From positions 62,001 to 126,000 of the forward strand of contig NZ_JAQQFR010000008.1 of NCBI RefSeq assembly GCF_046025915.1: a stretch of 64,000 nt of DNA. The letters run 5' to 3'. How positions within the stretch are numbered: position 1 is the stretch's first letter; every line of letters begins with the position of its first letter. The notes under the pieces were generated by a model. That model did not search any database. It was not told the DNA's origin and saw only the letters and a list, made by a program, of their open reading frames with translations. Source of the DNA: Herbaspirillum rhizosphaerae_A. GTDB lineage: Bacteria > Pseudomonadota > Gammaproteobacteria > Burkholderiales > Burkholderiaceae_D. The position numbers and the translations under genes are program-made. Shown one piece after another: positions 50,267 to 59,335 of this stretch.

Positions 50267-50724
50267 TGATGACCCTTGTCAGACAACGCTCGTAATTCTA
50301 CATCACGTCCGTGTCCTGCAACCGTTAGAGAGATATGGATGTCTGGGGCGGGCAACACTGGTTCGCCTTTTTCCGGCCATTCGATGATGCAGATGCTGTT
50401 TTCGTTGAAATGTTCACGAAAACCCGCCTCCAGGAACTCTTCCGGACTGGCCATGCGGTAGAGGTCGAAGTGGATAACGGTTACCATGCGGTCTGCGAGC
50501 TTGACCGGGTAGGGCTCGGCCAGCGTGTAAGTCGGACTTTTGACGCGGCCTTCGTAGCCGGCGGCATGCAGCAGCGCGCGCGTCAGGGCGGTTTTGCCGG
50601 CGCCGAGGTCGCCATGCAGATAGATCGCCATGCCCGGTTCCAGCACGTGCGCCAGCGCGGCGCCCAGCGCGGTGGTGCCGGCTTCGTCCTGCAAATGGGT
50701 GTGATGGATGTAATCAGGCGACAT
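50230..50724 (-). CDS. tsaE: tRNA threonylcarbamoyladenosine biosynthesis ATPase TsaE
   Basis: Small P-loop ATPase needed, with TsaB and TsaD, for t6A37 in ANN-decoding tRNAs. About 164 residues; the Walker A is G-D-L-G-A-G-K-T, followed by V-K-S-P-T-Y-T-L and F-D-L-Y-R motifs of the family. I start at the ATG at 50722-50724; a TTG five codons upstream is possible. Ribosome sites are weak for both. Its 3' end overlaps the amiC start by 37 bases, and it is divergent from queG with under 60 bases between. Confidence 0.93.
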   Translation of the reverse strand: MSPDYIHHTHLQDEAGTTALGAALAHVLEPGMAIYLHGDLGAGKTALTRALLHAAGYEGRVKSPTYTLAEPYPVKLADRMVTVIHFDLYRMASPEEFLEAGFREHFNENSICIIEWPEKGEPVLPAPDIHISLTVAGHGRDVELRALSDKGHQCLARLKFAPNL

Positions 50725-50780
50725 AGACGAAAGCTGCAAAGAAATTTGTTTGAAACAAAGTAATTAATGATTGTGATGCG

Positions 50781-51857
50781 ATGACCGACCTAGTAGCACT
50801 TGCCGACACCATCAAAGCCTGGGGGCGCGAACTCGGGTTCGCCGACCTGCGCATTGCCGATGTCGATCTGTCGCATCGGGAAGCCGGTTTTCAGGCGTGG
50901 CTCGACAAGGGATACCACGGCGAGATGGATTATATGGCAAGCCACGGGATGAAGCGCACCCGGCCTGCAGAATTGGTGCCGGGAACGGTGCGCGTGATCA
51001 CCGCGCGCATGCCTTATCTGCCGCGAGCGACTTCTCCCGACTGGCGTGAACGTGAGGAGGCGCGTGGCGCCGACGGCAGCGCCGCCGTTGTCTCCCTGTA
51101 CGCCCGCGGCCGCGATTATCACAAGGTGCTGCGGGCGCGATTGCAGCAGCTCGCCGGTCGTATCGAAAACGAAATCGGCAGCTTCGGCTATCGCGTCTTC
51201 ACCGATTCCGCACCCGTGATGGAAGTCGCGCTGGCGGAAAAATCCGGCCTCGGCTGGCGCGGCAAGCACACCTTGCTGCTCAACCGCGAAGCCGGCTCCA
51301 TGTTCTTCCTTGGAGAACTGTTCACCGATCTGGCGTTGCCGGTCGACGAACCGGTCACGCCACATTGCGGGCAGTGCAGCAGCTGCATTGACGTTTGTCC
51401 GACGCAGGCCATCGTCGCGCCTTACGAACTCGATGCACGCCGTTGCATCTCTTATCTCACCATTGAACTCAAGGGAAGCATCCCGGTGGAGCTGCGCAGC
51501 TTGATCGGCAACCGCGTCTATGGCTGCGACGACTGCCAGCTGTATTGTCCATGGAACAAGTTCGCACAAACCTCGACCTTGCCCGATTTTGACGCGCGTC
51601 ATGGCCTCGGTAGCGCCTCGCTGATCGAGCTGCTGAACTGGAGCGAAGACGATTTCAACCGCAACACCGAAGGCAGCGCCATCCGTCGCGTCGGGCACGA
51701 ACGCTGGCTGCGCAACATGGCGGTTGGACTGGGTAATGCCGCATCAACACACAAAGGCGATCCGGCCATCGTCGCGGCTTTGCAAGCACGCCTGACACAC
51801 CCCGCCGAGCTGGTGCGTGAGCATGTCGAATGGGCGCTGGAGCAACATTCCTTGTAA
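50781..51857 (+). CDS. queG: Epoxyqueuosine reductase
   Basis: Cobalamin- and iron-sulfur-dependent enzyme performing the last step of queuosine synthesis in tRNA. The 358-residue protein has two 4Fe-4S clusters: C-G-Q-C-S-S-C-I-D-V-C-P-T and C-D-D-C-Q-L-Y-C-P-W-N-K, with an extra Cys in A-R-R-C-I-S-Y-L-T-I-E. A HEAT-like C-terminal part follows. Adjacent and divergent to tsaE, as in many betaproteobacteria. Confidence 0.94.
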   Translation: MTDLVALADTIKAWGRELGFADLRIADVDLSHREAGFQAWLDKGYHGEMDYMASHGMKRTRPAELVPGTVRVITARMPYLPRATSPDWREREEARGADGSAAVVSLYARGRDYHKVLRARLQQLAGRIENEIGSFGYRVFTDSAPVMEVALAEKSGLGWRGKHTLLLNREAGSMFFLGELFTDLALPVDEPVTPHCGQCSSCIDVCPTQAIVAPYELDARRCISYLTIELKGSIPVELRSLIGNRVYGCDDCQLYCPWNKFAQTSTLPDFDARHGLGSASLIELLNWSEDDFNRNTEGSAIRRVGHERWLRNMAVGLGNAASTHKGDPAIVAALQARLTHPAELVREHVEWALEQHSL

Positions 51858-51895
51858 AGTGTTGTCTCCACAAAAAACAAAGATGGAGACAAGAG

Positions 51896-54325
51896 ATGTC
51901 AAAACTGAAACCACTCTCGCTGGCCTTGCTGCTAACCGGTTGTGCGGCCATGTCGCTGGCGCACGCCGCGGCCAACGATGCTGCTACAGAAACTCTGCGC
52001 GTTGCCGGCCTGTACAAGAAGGCCGAAATCCTCATCGACAAATGGGGCGTGCCGCACATTTACGCCGCCAGCCAGACCGATGCCTTCTTCGTGCAAGGCT
52101 TCAACGCCGCGCGTGATCGCCTGTTCCAGATCGACCTGTGGCGCCGCCGCGGTCTCGGCCAATTGTCGGAAGTGTTCGGCCCCGCGTACGTAGCCCAAGA
52201 CCAGGCCACGCGCCTCTTCCTTTACCGCGGCGACATGCAGCGCGAATGGGATTCCTACGGCAAAGAGTCGCAGCGCGTGGCGACCGCCTTCGTCGCCGGT
52301 ATCAATGCCTACGTCGATTTCGTGACCGCCCATGCGGAGCGTCTGCCCTATGAATTCAAACAACTTGCCTATCTGCCCGCCAGATGGCAGCCGGAAGACG
52401 TGGTGCGAATCCGCAGCCATGGCCTGACCCGCAATCTGACCAGCGAAGTCGCGCGTGCCAACGTCGCCTGCAAGGCCGATCTCAAGTCCGATGAAATCCG
52501 CTTCGGCCTGACACCGAAATGGGAAGCGACGATGCCCGAAGGTCTCGATCCTTGCTTGCCGAAAGACTTGCTCAAGGTATTTCAGCTAGCCACGCAAAAC
52601 GTCAAGATCACCAAAGATAGTCTGAATGCCCGCGCGGATGATCATGGCGACAGCATCCAGATCGCCGCCGCCGAAAACCTTGAAGAAACCATGGAAGGCA
52701 GCAACAACTGGGTGGTCGCGCCGTCGAAATCCGCCACCGGTCGCGCCATTATGGCCAACGATCCGCATCGCGCCTATTCCGCGCCTTCGCTGCGTTACAT
52801 CACACACCTGAGCGCCCCCGGGATGAATGTCATCGGCGCGGGTGAGCCGGCTTTGCCCGGTATCTCCATCGGTCACAACGGCACCATCGCTTTCGGCCTC
52901 ACAATTTTCAATATCGATCAGGAAGATCTCTACGTCTACGAGCTCAATCCCGACAACCCGAACGAATACAAATACCAGGGCAAGTGGGAGCCCTTCACCG
53001 TGTTGCGTGAGCAGATCGAGGTCAAAGGCGGCGCGCCGGTCACTGCCGATCTGACCTTCACGCGCCACGGCCCGGTGATCTTTGTCGAGAAAGAAAAGAA
53101 CCGCGCCTTCGCCGTCCGCTCGGGCTGGCTGGAGCCGGGCATGTCGCCTTACTTCGGCAGCATCGACTACATGCGCGCGAAGAATTTCAAAGCCTTCAAA
53201 CGCGCCATGCTCAACTGGGGCGCACCGACTGAAAACCAGGTCTACGCCGACGTCAAAGGTAACATCGGCTGGGTACCCGGCGGCCTCGCGCCCAAGCGTC
53301 CCAACTGGGACGGCCTGATGCCGGTGCCGGGTGACGGTCGTTATGAGTGGAACGGATTCTGGAGCGGCGATCAACTGCCGTCGACCTACAATCCAAAGAA
53401 GGGCTGGTTCGCGTCCGCCAACCAGATGAACCTGCCGGACGACTATCCGTATCAGGAACGCAAGCTCGGTTTTGAATGGACCAACAACTCGCGCTTCACA
53501 CGCATCAGCGAAGTGCTGGCGTCGCTGAAAAAAGTGTCGTTGAAGGACTCCATGCGTTTGCAAAACGACGACTTGTCGATCCCTGCACGCCGTCTGGTGA
53601 CATTGCTCAAGCCACTATCTTCATCCGATGCGCAGACACAGGCGGCACTGAATGTTTTCAATGGCTGGGATTATGTGGAGCGCGTCGACTCGCCGCAAGC
53701 CGCGCTGTATGAGGTCTGGCTCACGCGCCATCTCGGCAAAGCCTTCAAGGACGCAGTATTGAGCAAGGACGCAGCCGCCGCCATGGGTGCGCCGGATGTC
53801 GCCGTCGTGCTCGACACCCTGGAGCAGCCGCAGACCCGACTGGGCGCCAATGGTGCTGATGCAACGAAGAAGCGTGACGAGATCATGCTCACCAGCCTCA
53901 GCAGCGCGTATGCCGAAATGGTCAAATTGCAAGGCGGCGACGCCAGCAAATGGCAATGGGGCAAGCTGCACCACAACCTGATGGAGCATCCGCTGGCAGG
54001 CGTAGTCGACGACGCGACACGCGCAAGGCTAAACGTCGGCCCGTTGCCGAAACATGGCGGCGCCTACTCGCCGAACCAGTCGACGTATCGTCCCAGCGAT
54101 TTTCGCCAAACCAACGGCCCGTCGTTTCGCGTCGTGGTCGACGTCGGCAACTGGGACAAGTCAGTGGCAGTTAATTCTCCGGGACAATCGGGTGATCCGG
54201 ACAGTCCGCACTATCGCGATCTGGCCGAAAAATGGCTGAATGGCGAATACTTCCCGCTGCTGTATTCGCGCAAGGCAGTGGAGAAGGCGACGACGCAAAG
54301 GATCGTGTTGGAGCCGAGCAGGTAA
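51896..54325 (+). CDS. Penicillin acylase family Ntn-hydrolase
   Basis: A self-cleaving Ntn hydrolase precursor of 809 residues. Processing would expose Ser269 in E-G-S-N-N-W, the invariant beta-chain start, giving a ~245-residue alpha chain and a 541-residue beta chain. The signal sequence (1-24) is ambiguous: L-L-T-G-C at 12-16 is a good lipobox, while A-H-A at 22-24 suits signal peptidase I. Relatives cleave penicillins or acyl-homoserine lactones (quorum quenching); substrate unknown. GGAGAC fixes the ATG at 51896. It is monocistronic, 38 bases after queG. Confidence 0.88.
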   Translation: MSKLKPLSLALLLTGCAAMSLAHAAANDAATETLRVAGLYKKAEILIDKWGVPHIYAASQTDAFFVQGFNAARDRLFQIDLWRRRGLGQLSEVFGPAYVAQDQATRLFLYRGDMQREWDSYGKESQRVATAFVAGINAYVDFVTAHAERLPYEFKQLAYLPARWQPEDVVRIRSHGLTRNLTSEVARANVACKADLKSDEIRFGLTPKWEATMPEGLDPCLPKDLLKVFQLATQNVKITKDSLNARADDHGDSIQIAAAENLEETMEGSNNWVVAPSKSATGRAIMANDPHRAYSAPSLRYITHLSAPGMNVIGAGEPALPGISIGHNGTIAFGLTIFNIDQEDLYVYELNPDNPNEYKYQGKWEPFTVLREQIEVKGGAPVTADLTFTRHGPVIFVEKEKNRAFAVRSGWLEPGMSPYFGSIDYMRAKNFKAFKRAMLNWGAPTENQVYADVKGNIGWVPGGLAPKRPNWDGLMPVPGDGRYEWNGFWSGDQLPSTYNPKKGWFASANQMNLPDDYPYQERKLGFEWTNNSRFTRISEVLASLKKVSLKDSMRLQNDDLSIPARRLVTLLKPLSSSDAQTQAALNVFNGWDYVERVDSPQAALYEVWLTRHLGKAFKDAVLSKDAAAAMGAPDVAVVLDTLEQPQTRLGANGADATKKRDEIMLTSLSSAYAEMVKLQGGDASKWQWGKLHHNLMEHPLAGVVDDATRARLNVGPLPKHGGAYSPNQSTYRPSDFRQTNGPSFRVVVDVGNWDKSVAVNSPGQSGDPDSPHYRDLAEKWLNGEYFPLLYSRKAVEKATTQRIVLEPSR

Positions 54326-54353
54326 GCTGGTTGTAGAGCGTAGTCAACACGAA

Positions 54354-54390
54354 GCCGCCGTTCCGGTTTGTGCCGGAGCGGCGGCATTGT
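54354..54390 (+). terminator. Terminator of the acylase gene
   Basis: A 13-pair G+C-rich hairpin (54354-54366 / 54373-54385, GCCGCC...GGCGGC with one wobble) and a six-base loop, followed by ATTGTTTT. It starts 28 bases after the acylase stop. Confidence 0.8.
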
Positions 54391-54435
54391 TTTGGGAATC
54401 GAAAGAAAGCGACTACAAAGCGATTGATGCCGCAG

Positions 54436-55326
54436 TCAATGCACCAGCGTCAGCCAAAACGGAATTGTCACCGCCGACATCAGCGTGCCGAGTGAAATCA
54501 GGAAGGCCGTCACAGGCCCGTTGCCGCCCATGCGTGCGGCGAGGATGTAGCAGCTTGATGCTGTCGGCAGCGAGCAGAACAGCACGACGATTTGCAACTG
54601 CAGCTCCGGCAGGCCCATCCAGCGGCCGAGGAAATAAGCAACAGTCGGCACGGCCAGTAATTTGATGGCGGTGAAATAAGCCGACATCAGTTTGCCTTCA
54701 CGCATGCCCGACAGACGCAATCCTGCGCCCACCATCAACAAGCCTAGCGCTATCGAGGCGCTGCCCAGTCGCGACAAGACGGCGCCGGCGACTTCCGGCA
54801 AGGTCAGGCCGCAGATGCTGAACAACAAGCCTGTGCCGGTGGCGATCAACAGCGGATTCTTGCCGAGTTCCTTGAGCAGATTGCCGCTGCGATGCGCCAG
54901 TGCGTGCACCGCTGCCATATTACAGAGCGGAACGCCAAAGCCGATCAGCAGCGCCATCAGTCCCACGCCTTCTTCACCAGCCAGACGCGAAGCGAGGGCC
55001 AGTGCGATGTAGGAGTTGAAGCGGAAGGCTGTCTGCATGCCCGACTCGTAGGTCATCGGACTGGCTTTGATGAAGGGTTTGCCTATCCATGTCAACGCGA
55101 TGCCGGCCAGCAGCGCCAGCACGCCGACCTGCAGGAACTTGCCGGTAGTTTCCAGATGCAGTTGCAGGCGCGCGGTCGAGTAAAACAGCAGCGCCGGAAA
55201 CAGCAAGTAGTACACCATCTTTTCCATGCCGGCCCAAAAGGCGTCGCCCCAATTGGTGATGCGGTAAATAATCACGCCCATCAGGATGAGCGTGAAATCG
55301 GGAAGCAGGAGCGAAATAACTTGCAT
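54436..55326 (-). CDS. AEC-family membrane transporter
   Basis: A 296-residue carrier of the auxin-efflux-carrier family with about ten hydrophobic helices in two halves. Bacterial members include malonate and malate permeases, so a dicarboxylate substrate is plausible. It starts 15 bases after the stop of the response regulator dctR and is likely in its operon, tying it to C4-dicarboxylate regulation. The exact substrate is not deducible. Confidence 0.8.
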   Translation of the reverse strand: MQVISLLLPDFTLILMGVIIYRITNWGDAFWAGMEKMVYYLLFPALLFYSTARLQLHLETTGKFLQVGVLALLAGIALTWIGKPFIKASPMTYESGMQTAFRFNSYIALALASRLAGEEGVGLMALLIGFGVPLCNMAAVHALAHRSGNLLKELGKNPLLIATGTGLLFSICGLTLPEVAGAVLSRLGSASIALGLLMVGAGLRLSGMREGKLMSAYFTAIKLLAVPTVAYFLGRWMGLPELQLQIVVLFCSLPTASSCYILAARMGGNGPVTAFLISLGTLMSAVTIPFWLTLVH

Positions 55327-55341
55327 GGTGTTCTGATTTTT

Positions 55342-55932
55342 TTACTTGAGAAGACGCGCCAGTTCGACCGCAGTCTTGACGTTCATCTTGTCGAAAATAT
55401 GGGCGCGATGGACTTCCACGGTGCGCATGCTGATGCCGAGTTCGTCGGCGATGATCTTGTTCATTTTGCCGGCCAGGATCAGGTCCAACACTTCGCGCTC
55501 GCGGGTCGACAGCGCTTCCAGCCGTGCGCGTACGGCATCCTGTTCGCCGGTTGCCAGCGATGCCTGCAGTGCTTCCAGCACGCGGTCCATCAGCTGGTTG
55601 TCGTTGAACGGTTTTTCAAAGAAGTCGAAGGCGCCGTTCTTGAGCATGTCGACCGCCATCGGCACGTCGCCATGACCGGTAAGGAAAATCACCGGGCGCC
55701 GCCGTGTAATGCCGCGGTTCTTCAGCGTGTCGAACAGGGCAACGCCACTCTGATCCGGCATGCGTACGTCCAGCAGAATGCATTCGCCTTGCGGGTCGAA
55801 GTCGCCGGCCTGTTCCATCGCCGCTAGAAATTCCGCGCCGCTGGCGTAGGCGGTCGCTGCGATGGCGCGCGATTGCGCCAGCCATGTGAGCGAGTCGCGA
55901 ATGATTTCTTCGTCGTCAACAATGTGCAGCAT
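55342..55932 (-). CDS. dctR: Response regulator, NarL/FixJ type (DctR-like)
   Basis: A 196-residue two-component regulator: receiver domain with V-D-D-E-E, phospho-acceptor Asp55 in L-L-D-V-R-M-P-D, Thr85 in F-L-T-G-H-G-D and Lys107 in E-K-P-F, then a LuxR-type HTH (~135-196; T-R-E-R-E-V-L-D-L-I and M-R-T-V-E-V-H-R). It lies 51 bases after the sensor kinase and near dctPQM, the same arrangement as DctS/DctR of Rhodobacter capsulatus, so it probably activates the TRAP transporter. Confidence 0.85.
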   Translation of the reverse strand: MLHIVDDEEIIRDSLTWLAQSRAIAATAYASGAEFLAAMEQAGDFDPQGECILLDVRMPDQSGVALFDTLKNRGITRRRPVIFLTGHGDVPMAVDMLKNGAFDFFEKPFNDNQLMDRVLEALQASLATGEQDAVRARLEALSTREREVLDLILAGKMNKIIADELGISMRTVEVHRAHIFDKMNVKTAVELARLLK

Positions 55933-55983
55933 CGGATGAATGAGTTTGCGATGCTCTGCCTCGGCGAGCGTCTTTGTTTTTAT

Positions 55984-57999
55984 TCAATTGGTGGAACCCT
56001 GTGCAGGCAGGGAGAAGCGGAAGATTGTACCTCCTGTGGGATTGTTGGCATAGGTCAGTGTGCCGCCGTGGAATTCGATGGTGGTGCGGCAGATGTTCAG
56101 ACCCATGCCCATGCCTTCGGCCTTGGTCGAGAAAAACGGTGAAAACAGACCTGCCGCTACCTCCGGTGGAATCCCGTGGCCCTGGTCGATCACGGAGACG
56201 ATGATCGCCTGCTGGCTGGATTGTGACGACGAGGTATTGCGATCCAATGCGGCGGTAATGCGCAGGATGCGGCGCTCCGGCGCGATGGCGGCCATCGCCT
56301 GGATGGCGTTGCGGGTCAGGTTCAGCAAGACTTGTTCGAGCAGCACGGCGTCGCCCAGCACGTTGGGCAAATTGGCGGGGATGGCCGTTTGCAGCACCAC
56401 AAGGAATTGTTGTGCCTGTAGTTCAATCAACGGGGTGACGTTGTCGACGATGCTCTTGATCGAAATCGGCTGACGTTCCGGCTCGCGCTTCTTGACGAAT
56501 TGGTGCACGCTGCGGATTACGTGGCCGGCACGTTGGGCCTGAGTGTTGATTTTTTCCAGCGCAGGTTGCAGCGAGGCGGGATCAAGCGCGCCGTTCTGCA
56601 TCATATTGAGCGCGCCGGTGGTGTAGCTGGAGATGGCCGCCAGCGGTTGGTTCAGCTCATGCGCCAGCGTCGAGGCGATTTCACCCATGCTGGCCAGACG
56701 CGCGCTGGCTTGCAGTTTTTCTTCCTGCATGCGGTTGAGGTCTTCGGCGCGCTTGCGGTCGGTGATATCGAGGATGGAGCCCATCCAGCCGGTTTGCTTG
56801 CCGTTTTGGTCCACCAGCGGCGACTCAAAAATCAGGACAGGAAAACGTTCGCCGTCGATGCGCTGGAAGATGGTTTCGAATTGCGGCGTGACGCGTCCGG
56901 CCAATACGTTGGAGAAGCGTTCCTGATATTCATCCATGGCTTCCGGTGCCCAGTAGGGCATCGGCGGGATCTTGCCGACCAACTCGTTGGCGGAAATGCC
57001 GACCATTTTGCAGAAGGCCGGATTGACGTAGGTGATGCGGCCCTCCAGATCGCGTGCGCGCATGCCGGTCACCAGGGAGTTTTCCATCGCGCTGCGGAAA
57101 GACACTTCGTTGACCAGCGCGTCTTCGGCTGTCATGCGGCGGTTGATGTCGCGCCACAGCGCCCACAGGCTCCACAGCAAGCCCAGCGACAGTACGATGA
57201 CCGAGCCGACCAGCAGATTCGGCAGCAGCTTGGGTGCGCTCTTGGTGCTGTTGGTGTGCAGACGCAGGGTCAGGCCGGGCAGCTCCAGTTCGCGGCGATG
57301 GGTGTAGACGTTTAACCCGGGGCCGCCGGCGGTGCGGCGCGCCACGACTTTGTCATCGGTGTCGGTGAGGACGATTTCATTGTCCTGAGCAAACCACCAC
57401 GGCACCATTTCATTGAGCACGCGCGAGACCGAGTAGCTGGCGACGACGCTGCCGATGTAATGGTTGTCGCGAAACAAGGGGATGTGATAGTCCATCAAGA
57501 CCGGCTCGGCGATGCCGGGCGGTACAGCAGGTGCACTGTAGAGCGGGCGGCGAATGGTGCGGGAATGCTCTTCGGTTTGCTGTGACGGCACCGACAGCGC
57601 ATTGCGCGCGACCGGAAAATCGTCGGTCGACGCCATGGGTTTGCCGTCGACATTGAACCAGGTGACGCGATAGAACTCGCGGTTGTTGCGCAGCAGTGCG
57701 TTCAGGCGGGTGCGGAATTGTTCTTTTTTCAGATGCTCGCCGACGATCTCACGCGCAATAAGTCGCATGCTTTCATCATCGCGGCTGAGCTGGAATCGAA
57801 TGGCCTGTTCGACCCATAGCGAGTCGGCAATCAGTTGTTCCTGCCGCTCGCTGGATTCCATTTGCTGTGCCTGGCGCGGCAGCCAGATCAGTGTCATCAG
57901 GAACAGCAGCACCAGCAGGATGGGCATGACCCAGCGCAGCAGATGCCGACGTCCAGGGGACAGCAAGTGAGAGGGCGAGGAAATTTGCGGCGTGGTCAT
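55984..57999 (-). CDS. dctS: Sensor histidine kinase (DctS-like)
   Basis: A 671-residue membrane kinase: TM1 (~20-42), periplasmic sensory domain (~45-265), TM2 (~270-292), a PAS/PAC domain (~310-430), H-box L-A-H-E-L-N-Q-P-L-A-A-I, and an HATPase domain with D-Q-G-H-G-I-P and G-M-G-M-G-L. The plan matches DctS C4-dicarboxylate sensors. The ATG at 57997-57999 has AGGG before it; a TTG six codons upstream is less likely. It is divergent from dctP and upstream of dctR. Confidence 0.85.
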   Translation of the reverse strand: MTTPQISSPSHLLSPGRRHLLRWVMPILLVLLFLMTLIWLPRQAQQMESSERQEQLIADSLWVEQAIRFQLSRDDESMRLIAREIVGEHLKKEQFRTRLNALLRNNREFYRVTWFNVDGKPMASTDDFPVARNALSVPSQQTEEHSRTIRRPLYSAPAVPPGIAEPVLMDYHIPLFRDNHYIGSVVASYSVSRVLNEMVPWWFAQDNEIVLTDTDDKVVARRTAGGPGLNVYTHRRELELPGLTLRLHTNSTKSAPKLLPNLLVGSVIVLSLGLLWSLWALWRDINRRMTAEDALVNEVSFRSAMENSLVTGMRARDLEGRITYVNPAFCKMVGISANELVGKIPPMPYWAPEAMDEYQERFSNVLAGRVTPQFETIFQRIDGERFPVLIFESPLVDQNGKQTGWMGSILDITDRKRAEDLNRMQEEKLQASARLASMGEIASTLAHELNQPLAAISSYTTGALNMMQNGALDPASLQPALEKINTQAQRAGHVIRSVHQFVKKREPERQPISIKSIVDNVTPLIELQAQQFLVVLQTAIPANLPNVLGDAVLLEQVLLNLTRNAIQAMAAIAPERRILRITAALDRNTSSSQSSQQAIIVSVIDQGHGIPPEVAAGLFSPFFSTKAEGMGMGLNICRTTIEFHGGTLTYANNPTGGTIFRFSLPAQGSTN

Positions 58000-58118
58000 G
58001 GCGCCCTGTATTGTCAATGAAGGTGAAGTGCGCCTAGTTTAGCGTGCTTACGCGGCGGTGAGATGAGCGGAGATGAGTAGAAACAGGCAGAGAAAATGTT
58101 GCGGCGCGTCATGCAAAT

Positions 58119-58132
58119 TGTGGTTATCCACA
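58119..58132. promoter_or_regulatory. Palindrome with a DnaA-box match in the dctS/dctP spacer
   Basis: TGTGG-TTAT-CCACA is an inverted repeat of 5-base arms with a 4-base centre, 84 bases before dctP. It is a candidate operator for DctR. Its right part TTATCCACA is also a perfect DnaA-box consensus; a single box and no oriC features argue against an origin. Confidence 0.35.
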
Positions 58133-58215
58133 CTTGTAGCGTAATTCCTTCATGGCAAAATGCGCTCAAGTCAAAATTATGACCACCTATTTCTATAACC
58201 AAAAAGGGGACGACA

Positions 58216-59220
58216 ATGAAGCTCAAATCATTGGTATTTGCACTTTCCGCAGCAACCATCATCGCCGGCAATGCATTCGCACAAGCGCCGATCATCATCA
58301 AGTTCAGCCACGTCGTTGCCAACGACACGCCTAAAGGCAAGGGCGCGGAGCGCTTCAAGGAACTGGCCGAAAAGGCGACTAAAGGCCGCGTGAAGGTTGA
58401 GGTCTATCCGAACAGCACGCTGTACAAGGACAAGGAAGAGCTGGAAGCGTTGCAACTGGGCGCAGTACAAATGCTGGCGCCATCGCTGGCCAAGTTCGGT
58501 CCGCTGGGCGTGAAAGAATTTGAAGTATTCGACCTGCCGTACATCTTCCCGAGCAAGGAAGTGCTGTATCGCGTGACTGAAGGTCCGATCGGCAAGGATC
58601 TGTTCAAGAAGCTGGAGCCGAAGGGCATCACCGGTCTGGCCTATTGGGATAACGGTTTCAAGGTCATGTCGGCCAACAAGCCGCTGCACGTGCCTGCCGA
58701 TTTTCGCGGCCTGAAGATGCGTATCCAGTCCTCCAAGGTGCTGGACGCGCAAATGCGCGCACTGGGCGCCAACCCACAAGTACTGGCCTTCTCCGAGGTG
58801 TATCAGGCGCTGCAGACCGGCGTGGTCGATGGCACCGAGAATCCGCCATCCAATCTCTACACCCAGAAAATGCATGAAGTGCAGAAGCACGTGACCGTCT
58901 CCGATCACGGCTACCTGGGCTATGCAGTCATCGTCAACAAGAAGTTCTGGGACGGTCTGCCACCTGATATCCGCACTGCACTCGAAGGCGCGATGAAGGA
59001 TGCCACCAAGTACGCCAACGCCATTGCACAGCAAGAGAATGACGCTGCGCTGGCTGCCGTGCAAAAGACCGGCAAGACCACCATCTATCGCCTCAACGAC
59101 AAAGAAAAAGCCGAATGGCGTAAAGCCCTTGCGCCAGTACAAGCGCAAATGTCTGATCGCATCGGTAAGGACCTGATCGCAGCAGTGAACAAGGAAGCTG
59201 CTGCACTGGGTCAGAAGTAA
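58216..59220 (+). CDS. dctP: TRAP transporter solute-binding protein DctP
   Basis: Periplasmic C4-dicarboxylate-binding protein of a TRAP transporter, 334 residues. Signal peptide 1-22 ends A-F-A; the mature protein shows DctP features: F-S-H-V-V-A-N-D-T-P-K-G, the carboxylate-binding Arg in G-L-K-M-R-I-Q-S, and V-D-G-T-E-N-P-P-S-N. Good similarity by eye to malate/fumarate/succinate binders. It leads dctPQM; a hairpin follows its stop. Confidence 0.93.
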   Translation: MKLKSLVFALSAATIIAGNAFAQAPIIIKFSHVVANDTPKGKGAERFKELAEKATKGRVKVEVYPNSTLYKDKEELEALQLGAVQMLAPSLAKFGPLGVKEFEVFDLPYIFPSKEVLYRVTEGPIGKDLFKKLEPKGITGLAYWDNGFKVMSANKPLHVPADFRGLKMRIQSSKVLDAQMRALGANPQVLAFSEVYQALQTGVVDGTENPPSNLYTQKMHEVQKHVTVSDHGYLGYAVIVNKKFWDGLPPDIRTALEGAMKDATKYANAIAQQENDAALAAVQKTGKTTIYRLNDKEKAEWRKALAPVQAQMSDRIGKDLIAAVNKEAAALGQK

Positions 59221-59256
59221 GTCGGTAATCGGTCAGAAATAAGAGTTCCAAAAAAG

Positions 59257-59283
59257 TCCGGCGCAGGTTCGTCCTGCGCCGGA
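59257..59283 (+). other. Intercistronic hairpin between dctP and dctQ
   Basis: A perfect 11-pair G+C-rich stem (TCCGGCGCAGG 59257-59267 / CCTGCGCCGGA 59273-59283) with a 5-base loop, and no U-tract after it. It is placed to stabilise the 3' end of a dctP-only mRNA rather than to end transcription fully. Confidence 0.7.
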
Positions 59284-59335
59284 GCGCTGACAGGGCGGGG
59301 CAAGTTTGACTTTTCCTTCCCATTGAGGAGACACG

